Shown here piece by piece: positions 1 through 5,375 of a stretch of 6,661 bases of DNA. The first letter of the stretch is position 1; every line of letters begins with the position of its first letter. A program made the translations under genes and the position numbers. The notes beneath the pieces were generated by a model, which was given only the letters and a program-made list of their open reading frames with translations, was not told the origin of the DNA and did no database searches. The DNA lies in NCBI GenBank assembly GCA_902803255.1, contig CADCPG010000261.1, forward strand, positions 1 to 6,661. The letters run 5' to 3'. The stretch is from an uncultured Ruminococcus sp. Its GTDB lineage: Bacteria; Bacillota; Clostridia; Oscillospirales; CAG-272.

Positions 1-120
1 CCTCCGGCGGGATCTCAGAAAAAACCTCCGGCCGGATCTCAGGAGACACCTCCGGCGGGACCTCAGGAGACACCTCCGGCGGGGTCTCAGAAAAAACCGC
101 TGGAGGAATCTCAGGCAAAA
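1..120 (+). repeat. 24-bp tandem repeat, about five copies, in frame
   Basis: Units begin at 1, 25, 49, 73 and 97. The first four share CCTCCGGC(G/C)GG at the start and CTCAG(A/G)A in the second half; the fifth (97-120) has diverged at its start but keeps TCTCAGGCAAAA-like sequence. The unit is eight codons, so copies can be gained or lost without breaking the frame. The array touches the left edge, so its full copy number cannot be seen. Confidence 0.85.
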
Positions 121-345
121 CCTCGGGAAACACATAAAGAGAAACATACGGAAAACGCTCCGGAGAACGCTGCAGTGGAAACCTCGCCCGGGGCAGAGAC
201 AGAGACAGGGACAGGGACAGGGACAGAGACAGGGACAGAACAAAATGTCGGGGCGGCCAGGGAAGGTATCCCCGGAAACGGTTCCGGGACACAGACGGAC
301 GCGGCATGCCGCGAGGCATCCGGAACGTCCGCCGAAAATGAATGA
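1..345 (+). CDS. C-terminal tail of an upstream protein with octapeptide repeats (5' end outside window)
   Basis: Frame 1 is open from the first base to a TGA at 343-345, giving 114 residues. Residues 1-32 are four octapeptides of the form PPAG(S/P)Q(K/E)(K/T), followed by a degenerate copy, PLEESQAK. A Lys/Glu/His-rich stretch comes next, then a Thr-Gly/Thr-Glu run at about residues 66-80, and the chain ends in ASGTSAENE. There is no hydrophobic segment or recognisable catalytic motif, so what is visible is a disordered, hydrophilic tail or linker. Repeat units are whole codons and substitutions keep the frame, which supports real coding. The stop lies 22 bases before the proB start with no terminator or promoter between, so it is probably in the same transcript. 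The protein's identity is unknown. P/T/E-rich tails occur on cell-wall enzymes such as class A penicillin-binding proteins, but nothing here proves that. Confidence 0.7.
   Translation, partial: PPAGSQKKPPAGSQETPPAGPQETPPAGSQKKPLEESQAKPRETHKEKHTENAPENAAVETSPGAETETGTGTGTETGTEQNVGAAREGIPGNGSGTQTDAACREASGTSAENE
196..237 (+). repeat. Hexanucleotide (GAG/GGG)ACA tandem repeat
   Basis: Seven successive six-base units, each GAGACA or GGGACA, encode alternating Glu-Thr and Gly-Thr in the tail of the upstream protein. The period is two codons, so slippage by whole units changes only linker length. Confidence 0.85.
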
Positions 346-352
346 TAACGCC

Positions 353-358
353 GGAGGA
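353..358 (+). promoter_or_regulatory. Shine-Dalgarno site fixing the proB start
   Basis: GGAGGA lies nine bases before the ATG at 368. The in-frame ATGs at 245 and 338 have no comparable site and would add residues that do not resemble ProB. This makes 368 the start. Confidence 0.85.
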
Positions 359-367
359 ATTGAGCCG

Positions 368-1174
368 ATGAGAATAGTGATAAAGATTGGGACCTCTACG
401 CTTGCGCACCCGGGCGGCAGGCTGAACATCCGCCGCACCGAGGAGATATGCAAGATCATCAGCGACATAAAGAACGCCGGGAGCGAAGTGATCGTCGTGA
501 CGAGCGGGGCCATCGGGATGGGCAGCGGCAAGCTGGGACTCCCGGGCAGGCCGACCGACATAACGACGAAGCAGGCCGCGGCGGCCGTCGGTCAGTGTGA
601 GCTTATGTACACCTACGACAGGCTCTTCGGCAAGTACAGCCACACGGTGGCGCAGATCCTGCTCACCGCGTCCGACTTCAGTCACGGCGACAGGCACGAG
701 AACCTGAAGAACACGCTGGGCAGGCTGCTCGATCTCGGCGCCATTCCGGTGATAAACGAGAACGACAGCGTCGCGACCGACGAGATCAAGGTCGGCGACA
801 ACGACCGGCTGTCGGCACTGGTGGCCGTCAGCGCCGGTGCGGAGCTGCTCATCATACTGTCGGACACCGACGGCCTCTATACCGCCGATCCCCGCGAGGA
901 CCCCGGAGCCGAGCTCATACGCAGGGTGGAGAAGATCGACGGGAAACTGCTCGCGCTCGCGGGCGGCAGCGGCAGCGAACTCGGCACCGGCGGAATGAAG
1001 ACCAAGCTCGAGGCGGCGTCGATCTGCCTTGAGAACTCCGTGGACATGGCGATAGCCGGCGGCGGATGCCCGTCGGTGCTATACGATATCATCGAAGGCT
1101 ACCCGATGGGCGGCCCCGACCCCGAAAAAGTCAAATGCACATACTTCCGGGCCGTCAAAGCCATTGATAAGTGA
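368..1174 (+). CDS. proB: Glutamate 5-kinase (ProB), short form without PUA domain
   Basis: ProB phosphorylates the gamma-carboxyl of L-glutamate with ATP, the first and usually feedback-regulated step of cytosolic proline synthesis. The protein has 268 residues when started at ATG 368, where MRIVIKIGTSTL matches the family N-terminus and a good Shine-Dalgarno precedes it. It is an amino-acid-kinase fold throughout: KIGTS (6-10), VVTSGAIGMG (43-52), INENDSV (129-135), VGDNDRLSA (142-150), LSDTDGLY (164-171) and GTGGMKTK (206-213), covering substrate and nucleotide binding. The C-terminal PUA domain of the roughly 367-residue E. coli enzyme is absent, as is common in Bacillota forms of about 265 residues. 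It lies 22 bases after the upstream gene and 9 before proA. No promoter is evident directly upstream, so co-transcription from outside the window is likely. Confidence 0.96.
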   Translation: MRIVIKIGTSTLAHPGGRLNIRRTEEICKIISDIKNAGSEVIVVTSGAIGMGSGKLGLPGRPTDITTKQAAAAVGQCELMYTYDRLFGKYSHTVAQILLTASDFSHGDRHENLKNTLGRLLDLGAIPVINENDSVATDEIKVGDNDRLSALVAVSAGAELLIILSDTDGLYTADPREDPGAELIRRVEKIDGKLLALAGGSGSELGTGGMKTKLEAASICLENSVDMAIAGGGCPSVLYDIIEGYPMGGPDPEKVKCTYFRAVKAIDK

Positions 1175-1183
1175 GGTAACCGC

Positions 1184-2437
1184 ATGACCACCCTTGAGAT
1201 ACTGAAAAGAGCGAAGGCCGCCGCTCCCGCGGTCGCCTCGCTCAGCGACGCCGAAAAGTCGCGCGCTCTCCTTTGCATGGCCGACGCGATAGAAGCCGCC
1301 GGAGAGTCGATCCTCGCCGCGAACCGTCTCGACCTCGAAGACGCCGCGGGCAGGCTGTCGGAGGTGATGACAGACCGCCTGCGCCTCACTCCGGCCAGGA
1401 TAAAGGGGATGGCGGACGGAATAAGGGAGGCCGCGGCGCTCCCCGATCCCGTGGGCAGGGTCCTGCAGAGGAGCGAGAGGCCGAACGGCCTCGTCATCGA
1501 GAAGGTTAGCGTCCCGCTGGGGGTGATCGGTATCATCTACGAGAGCCGCCCGAACGTCACGTCGGACGCCGCCGCGCTCTGCTTCCGCAGCGGGAACGTC
1601 TGCGTGCTCAAGTCGGGACGCGAGGCGTACAGGAGCTCGGCCGCGATAACAGAGGTCATCCGCGAGGCGGTCGCGCCTTTCGGAGCCAGGGACGCCGTGA
1701 ACATCCTCGAGGACAATTCACGCGCCGCGGCGGCCGAAATGATGACGGCGACGGGGCTCGTCGACGTCCTCATCCCGCGCGGAGGCGCGGGGCTCATCCG
1801 GGCGTGCGTCGAGCAGTCGAAGGTACCGGTCATCAAGACGGGCACCGGCATCTGCCACGTTTTTGTCGAGAATACCGCCGATCAGCGGATGGCGCTCGAC
1901 ATAATAGAGAACGCGAAGACGTCGAGACCGTCGGTGTGCAACGCCGAGGAGGTCTGTCTCGTCGATGCCGGGATAGCTGAGAGCTTCCTGCCCGAACTGG
2001 CCGGGAGACTGCGGGAGAGACGCGCGGCGGCCGGCGCGAAGCCGGTCGAGCTGAGGCTCTGCCCCCGCGCCGCGAAGATCATAGACGGCACTCCGGCGTC
2101 GGACACCGATTTCGACACCGAATTCCTCGACTACATACTCGCGGTGAAGGTCGTCGACGGCACGGAAGAGGCGGTGCGGCATATCTCCGCCCATTCGACC
2201 GGGCACAGCGACGCCATAGTCACCCGCGACGCGGCGGCGGCCGAATACTTTCTGAACGCGGTCGACAGCGCGGCGGTCTACTGCAACGCCTCGACGAGGT
2301 TCACCGACGGCGGGGAGTTCGGGCTGGGATGCGAGATAGGCATCTCCACGCAGAAGCTCCACGCGCGGGGACCGATGGGCCTCGCGGAGCTGACATCGTA
2401 CAAGTACAAAGTCCGCGGAAACGGACAGACGAGGTGA
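1184..2437 (+). CDS. proA: Gamma-glutamyl phosphate reductase (ProA)
   Basis: ProA reduces gamma-glutamyl phosphate with NADPH to glutamate 5-semialdehyde, which cyclises to pyrroline-5-carboxylate. It is the second step of proline synthesis and belongs to the aldehyde dehydrogenase superfamily. The 417 residues match the usual ProA length. Visible signatures are PLGVIGIIYESRPNV (111-125), the Lys-Ser-Gly-Arg-Glu-Ala segment near 143-148, IPRGGAGLI (197-205), SRPSVCNA (247-254) with the catalytic Cys252, and the C-terminal FTDGGEFGLGCEIGISTQKLHARGP segment (373 onward), where RGPMGL is typical. The ATG at 1184 follows GTGAGGT (1171-1177), which overlaps the proB stop, so the two genes are probably translationally coupled. 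Ile is often encoded by ATA here, unlike in the surface-protein gene downstream. Confidence 0.97.
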   Translation: MTTLEILKRAKAAAPAVASLSDAEKSRALLCMADAIEAAGESILAANRLDLEDAAGRLSEVMTDRLRLTPARIKGMADGIREAAALPDPVGRVLQRSERPNGLVIEKVSVPLGVIGIIYESRPNVTSDAAALCFRSGNVCVLKSGREAYRSSAAITEVIREAVAPFGARDAVNILEDNSRAAAAEMMTATGLVDVLIPRGGAGLIRACVEQSKVPVIKTGTGICHVFVENTADQRMALDIIENAKTSRPSVCNAEEVCLVDAGIAESFLPELAGRLRERRAAAGAKPVELRLCPRAAKIIDGTPASDTDFDTEFLDYILAVKVVDGTEEAVRHISAHSTGHSDAIVTRDAAAAEYFLNAVDSAAVYCNASTRFTDGGEFGLGCEIGISTQKLHARGPMGLAELTSYKYKVRGNGQTR

Positions 2438-2440
2438 GGC

Positions 2441-2472
2441 GTCCGGCAGCCGCGTGACGCGCGGCGGCGGAC
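2441..2472 (+). other. GC-rich hairpin in the proA-proC gap
   Basis: Arms GTCCG (2441-2445) and CGGAC (2468-2472) enclose a small internal loop. A second stem follows, GCCGCG (2449-2454) with CGCGGC (2460-2465), and a five-base loop. It starts three bases after the proA stop. No T-run follows, so it is not a classical terminator. It could shape translation or stability between proA and proC. Confidence 0.5.
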
Positions 2473-2492
2473 ATCGCATGAAAACGGAATAT

Positions 2493-2530
2493 GAGAAGGA
2501 AGAGGAAGAGGAAAAGGAAAAGGAGAAGAG
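2493..2530 (+). promoter_or_regulatory. 38-base all-purine tract with the proC ribosome binding site
   Basis: Every base from 2493 to 2530 is A or G, with repeated AGGA/GAGG cores. The nearest to the start is AGGAGAAGAG at 2521-2530, just before ATG 2534. It offers several overlapping Shine-Dalgarno-like sites and little chance of pairing with itself. It also lies inside a 19-codon ORF (2478-2537, MKTEYEKEEEEEKEKEKSR) whose TGA overlaps the proC ATG as ATGA. Confidence 0.6.
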
Positions 2531-2533
2531 CAG

Positions 2534-3358
2534 ATGAGCGGATCGAAATACAAAGCCGGATTCATAGGATGCGGGAACATGGGCGGCACGCTGGCGTCGG
2601 TCTGCGCGCGCGCGGTCGGAGGAGGCTGCGTCGCGCTGTACGACCCCGACACCGCGAAGACGGCGGCGATCGCCGCATCGACGGGAGCGTCGGTGCTGGG
2701 ATCGGCGGAAGAGGCCGTCGGTTCCTGCGAATATGTGTTTCTCGGCGTGAAGCCGCAGATAATGAAGGACCTGCTGCACGGGATAGCGGGGGCAGCCGCG
2801 AAGCGCCCCGGAGTCGTCTTCGTATCGATGGCGGCCGGGATAGAAACTTCCTATGTTAAAAAGGAGACCGGTCTTCCCGGGCTCCGGGTCATAAGGATCA
2901 TGCCGAACATGCCGTGCAGGTCGGGGGAGGGGATGATACTCTGCTCGCCCGCCGCAGGCGTGAGCGAGGAGGAGTACGCGTCGTTCCTGCCGCTCCTTGA
3001 CGGGGCGGGGAGGATCGCACGCATACCCGAGAAGCTGATCGACGCCGCATGCGCCCTGTCTGGCAGCGGACCGGCCTACGTCTTCATGTTCATCGAGGCT
3101 CTGACCGACGCCGGTATCGAATGCGGACTTCCGTCTGACATCGCGAAGCTGCTTGCCGCCCAGACCGTCCTGGGTTCGGCGAAGAGCGTCCTCGACGCAG
3201 GTGACGGCGCGGATCCCGGCGCCATGAAGACCGCGGTGTGCAGCCCGGGCGGGACAACGATCGCCGGAGTCCACGCGCTCGAGGAGAAAGCCTTCCGGGC
3301 AGCGGTGATGGATGCCGTGGCCGCCGGATACAAAAGGGCTCTCGAACTTAGGCAATAG
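2534..3358 (+). CDS. proC: Pyrroline-5-carboxylate reductase (ProC)
   Basis: ProC reduces 1-pyrroline-5-carboxylate to L-proline with NAD(P)H, the last step of the pathway begun by the two upstream genes. The 274 residues are normal for the family. The N-terminus carries the Rossmann dinucleotide fold with GFIGCGNMGG (9-18). LGVKPQ (70-75) and RIMPNMP (121-127) follow. The all-helical dimerisation and substrate domain has ALSGSGPAYVF (174-184), IEALTDAGIECGL (187-199) and CSPGGTTIAGVHALE (236-250), the ProC signature. The ATG at 2534 is preceded by a long purine tract holding AGGAG. The 96-base gap from proA contains no promoter I can recognise, so it is most likely expressed as proBAC. The gene ends with TAG, and a separate promoter follows for the next gene. 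Confidence 0.97.
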   Translation: MSGSKYKAGFIGCGNMGGTLASVCARAVGGGCVALYDPDTAKTAAIAASTGASVLGSAEEAVGSCEYVFLGVKPQIMKDLLHGIAGAAAKRPGVVFVSMAAGIETSYVKKETGLPGLRVIRIMPNMPCRSGEGMILCSPAAGVSEEEYASFLPLLDGAGRIARIPEKLIDAACALSGSGPAYVFMFIEALTDAGIECGLPSDIAKLLAAQTVLGSAKSVLDAGDGADPGAMKTAVCSPGGTTIAGVHALEEKAFRAAVMDAVAAGYKRALELRQ

Positions 3359-3370
3359 AGCGGAAAAACA

Positions 3371-3422
3371 TGCATCATGCACAAAATGAGGCTCTGAATC
3401 TTGTGCAAAACGACGTTTTTGC
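3371..3422 (+). promoter_or_regulatory. Cluster of palindromes between proC and the next promoter
   Basis: Three overlapping symmetric elements are seen. TGCAT-C-ATGCA spans 3371-3381. TGCACAA (3378-3384) is the inverse of TTGTGCA (3401-3407). GCAAAA (3405-3410) pairs with TTTTGC (3417-3422) around CGACGT. The last ends ten bases before the -35 box. They could be operators for the downstream promoter, or a weak end signal for proC, since a five-T run lies at 3416-3420. The stems are AT-rich and short, so neither role is certain. Confidence 0.35.
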
Positions 3423-3432
3423 TGTGTCGATA

Positions 3433-3461
3433 TTGACAATTTGGTTGTTATTTGATATAAT
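3433..3461 (+). promoter_or_regulatory. Consensus sigma-A promoter with extended -10
   Basis: TTGACA (3433-3438), a 17-base AT-rich spacer, then TATAAT (3456-3461). Both hexamers and the spacer match consensus exactly, and TG at 3453-3454 gives an extended -10. Transcription would start near A3469, leaving a leader of about 75 bases before the surface-protein gene. This is a strong housekeeping promoter and separates that gene from proBAC. Confidence 0.92.
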
Positions 3462-3468
3462 GTATGCC

Positions 3469-3543
3469 AAATAGGGGGCCGTGTGCCGAAGACCGGTCCG
3501 CTTTAAATAAGATCATCAAATTTTAATCGAAAGAGGTACAAAA
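3469..3543 (+). other. 5' leader of the surface-protein mRNA with its ribosome binding site
   Basis: The expected leader runs from about 3469 to 3543. The first third is GC-rich and holds the 8-base palindrome GACCGGTC (3491-3498), with only short possible stems. The rest is AT-rich and unstructured. AAGAGGT at 3531-3537 sits six bases before ATG 3544. I see no riboswitch-like architecture. Confidence 0.6.
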
Positions 3544-5226
3544 ATGCGCAAAACATTAAGTATCGTCCTCGGTCTCATCATGATCGTTTCGCTCTTCAGC
3601 TTCGGAACCTCCGCCGCTGAAGGCGAGGCCATCAAGGATGCCGCTGGATTTGCTGCGATGAAAGAAGACGGCAAGTATTATCTTGACGCCGACATCAGCA
3701 TCTCCGCCAGCTACGACAAGAACTTTGTCGGCGTGCTCGACGGAAACGGCCACACCGTAACGGTCACCGCTCCGCTCTTTGCGGAATTCGGCGGAACCGT
3801 TAAGAACCTGACCATCGACGGCGAGATCGCCGCTACCGGAAACGCCGGTGCGCTTGCCGCCAAGGTAACGGCTACCTATACCGATTCCTTCCTTGACTAT
3901 GCTCTTGTTCAGAACGTCACCAACAAGGCAAAAGTCACCCTGACCATCGACCCCGCTTTCGCTCCCGCTACCGCTGCCGAGAGAGTTGCTGTCGGCGGTT
4001 TCACGGGCAACGCAGTTGAGTACGGTACGATCAGATTCGAGAGCTGCGTCAACGAAGGCGATGTCACCACCCTCTACACCGGCGAAGCCAAACCGATCGA
4101 GAACTACGCCGGCGGCTTCGTAGGAAGATGCGATGCCATGGAGGCCTTTGAGTGCGAGAACAAGGGCAACGTCACTGCCGAAAACGGAACTGCCGTCATC
4201 GGCGGATTCATCGGCCGCGCTTCCTGGAACGCTCTCACCAACTATGTCAACTTCGAGTACTGCACCAACAACGGTAACATCACCAGCGGATACGATGCCG
4301 GCGGTATCATCGGATATGCCGGACTCGGCTCCAACATCTGCGCCTACGACATGGGCAACACCCCCTACAGATACTTCGCCTGCATCAACACCGGCACTAT
4401 CCAGGGCACCCATTACTGCGGCGGTATAGTCGGTTACAACTACACCAACGGCGGTGATATCAACCAGACATTCGACCTCGAGTTCTGCCTCAACACCGGT
4501 AAGATCATCGGTAAGCAGTGGGGCTCCAACTTCATCAGCTACTCGAACAGTAAGTTCAACACCCTTTGCTACAACATCGGTATCGGTGAATTCGAAGCTC
4601 TTCCGGATGCTACCGAATACTTCCCGACCTTCCTCGGCTGCTCTTCGGTCAACTACGCCGATGACGAGAACATCCATCACAACTACGTTGTCGATGACGC
4701 CGGCAAGATCAGATGGACCAACTGGGCTACCGCCGATTCCAACGAAGGCAACAGACACAACGCTCAGTGGGGCTGGGACAACAACAAGTGGACAAAGGTG
4801 ACCGCTGCCGATCTCGCCACCGGCCAGATCTGCTATGAGATCAACAAGGCCGCCGGCATCAACGGTCTCAACCAGACCATCGGCGCCGATGCGACACCCA
4901 CACCGTCCAAGGCTTCCGCGTTCGTCGTGAAGGACGGCTCCAACTACAAGAACGGGACCAACCCCGAGTTCAAGGAGCTCGAAGCTTATGCCATCACCGA
5001 TGAAGTGACCACTGAAAAGATCACCAAGGCTGTCACCACCAAGGCTGCCACCACGGCTGAGGTAACCACCGCCGCGCCCGGAACAGATGCTCCGGCCGAT
5101 GATGTGACGACCGCTGCTCCCACGACTGAGCCTGCCCCTTCCGGCGGATGCAAATCCGTCGTCGGCATCGGTGTTGCCGTCGTTGCGATGCTCGGTATCG
5201 CCTACGTTTCGAAGAAGAGATTCTGA
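3544..5226 (+). CDS. Secreted, membrane-anchored surface protein with GLUG-like beta-helix repeats
   Basis: The 560-residue protein begins with a signal peptide: MRK, a hydrophobic core to about residue 20, and TSAA with cleavage near 24-25. Residues 26-95 include FVGVLDGNGHTVTV and VKNLTIDGEI, a leading segment common in right-handed beta-helix surface proteins. Residues 150-346 hold about six repeats, each pairing a GG(F/I)xG turn with a CxNxG strand, as in the GLUG motif family. Residues 390-480 form a Trp-rich cap with TAADLATGQICYEIN and LNQTIG, like the segment that follows such repeats in other gut anaerobes. A Thr/Ala/Pro linker (488-532) leads to SGGC, a roughly 18-residue hydrophobic span and SKKRF, probably a C-terminal anchor. 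It has its own consensus promoter and restricted codon use (nearly all Ile as ATC; Arg mostly AGA), suggesting an abundant product. Its ligand or function is unknown; adhesion or a surface-layer role is only inference. Confidence 0.88.
   Translation: MRKTLSIVLGLIMIVSLFSFGTSAAEGEAIKDAAGFAAMKEDGKYYLDADISISASYDKNFVGVLDGNGHTVTVTAPLFAEFGGTVKNLTIDGEIAATGNAGALAAKVTATYTDSFLDYALVQNVTNKAKVTLTIDPAFAPATAAERVAVGGFTGNAVEYGTIRFESCVNEGDVTTLYTGEAKPIENYAGGFVGRCDAMEAFECENKGNVTAENGTAVIGGFIGRASWNALTNYVNFEYCTNNGNITSGYDAGGIIGYAGLGSNICAYDMGNTPYRYFACINTGTIQGTHYCGGIVGYNYTNGGDINQTFDLEFCLNTGKIIGKQWGSNFISYSNSKFNTLCYNIGIGEFEALPDATEYFPTFLGCSSVNYADDENIHHNYVVDDAGKIRWTNWATADSNEGNRHNAQWGWDNNKWTKVTAADLATGQICYEINKAAGINGLNQTIGADATPTPSKASAFVVKDGSNYKNGTNPEFKELEAYAITDEVTTEKITKAVTTKAATTAEVTTAAPGTDAPADDVTTAAPTTEPAPSGGCKSVVGIGVAVVAMLGIAYVSKKRF
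3991..4581 (+). repeat. Six degenerate GLUG-like protein repeats, each with CxNxG
   Basis: Protein residues 150-346. The conserved cores are C168-VNEG, C204-ENKG, C240-TNNG, C280-INTG, C315-LNTG and C342-YNIG, spaced 36, 36, 40, 35 and 27 residues apart. Turns GGFTG, GGFVG, GGFIG, GGIIG and GGIVG precede the first five. The repeats are diverged at DNA level, so they are old and will not recombine easily. Confidence 0.75.
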
Positions 5227-5240
5227 GAAATAAAATAGTA

Positions 5241-5266
5241 TATCGCCTTCCCGGATGAAGGCGATA
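5241..5266 (+). other. 10-bp perfect hairpin after the surface-protein gene
   Basis: TATCGCCTTC (5241-5250) pairs with GAAGGCGATA (5257-5266) around the loop CCGGAT. It starts 14 bases after the stop codon. No T-run follows, so efficient intrinsic termination is not expected. It may protect the 3' end of an abundant mRNA or act together with the hairpin at 5275-5315. Confidence 0.6.
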
Positions 5267-5274
5267 CACCACAA

Positions 5275-5315
5275 GCCTGCACCCCCGCGCGACGTCAGTC
5301 CGCGGGGGTGCAGGC
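5275..5315 (+). terminator. 15-bp perfect GC-rich hairpin, possible terminator or 3' stabiliser
   Basis: GCCTGCACCCCCGCG (5275-5289) pairs perfectly with 5301-5315 around an 11-base loop that contains GACGTC. The stem is very stable, but GGTTAAAG follows rather than a T-run, and neither strand has a proper T-tract. It lies 60 bases before the aldolase start. Transcription into the aldolase may therefore be only partly reduced. The type label is tentative. Confidence 0.45.
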
Positions 5316-5362
5316 GGTTAAAGACGAATGATATCCGTCCCGAAGAAACAATGGGGGGCGGA

Positions 5363-5367
5363 AGAGG
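5363..5367 (+). promoter_or_regulatory. Shine-Dalgarno site fixing the aldolase start
   Basis: AGAGG within GGAAGAGGATAAGG lies eight bases before ATG 5376. The earlier in-frame ATG at 5328 has only TAAAGACGA in front and would add 16 residues not typical of the family. Confidence 0.7.
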
Positions 5368-5375
5368 ATAAGGCG

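Noticed and set aside
1..120. CRISPR array
   Set aside because: The 24-bp units abut with no spacers and encode an octapeptide in a continuous open frame.
245..367. 41-residue N-terminal extension of ProB from ATG 245
   Set aside because: It overlaps the upstream frame, has no ribosome site and is unlike ProB. ATG 368 has GGAGGA and matches the family start.
346..367. T-box or riboswitch controlling proB
   Set aside because: Only 22 bases separate the upstream stop from proB, too little for any such leader.
2491..2859. Lys/Arg-rich 122-residue frame starting in the purine tract
   Set aside because: It is a shifted reading of the purine tract and then of proC, with no independent support.
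3403..3422. CcpA catabolite-response (cre) site
   Set aside because: TGCAAAACG has one A too many for the TGNAARCG half and the other half does not fit.
1718..3439. 573-codon open frame on the - strand across proA and proC
   Set aside because: It is antisense to two clearly recognisable enzymes, is Arg-rich with no family motif, and is open only because high GC and codon bias remove stops.
4133..4801. Two Ser/Thr-rich + strand frames inside the surface-protein gene
   Set aside because: They are out-of-frame readings of its repeats and lack ribosome sites or family features.
3556..5274. 572-codon open frame on the - strand across the surface-protein gene
   Set aside because: Its low-complexity Gly/Val/Asp composition mirrors the biased codons of the sense gene. 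The sense strand has the promoter, ribosome site, signal peptide and repeats.
5328..5375. 16-residue extension of the aldolase from ATG 5328
   Set aside because: The ribosome site before it is poor, while AGAGG precedes ATG 5376, where family-like sequence begins.
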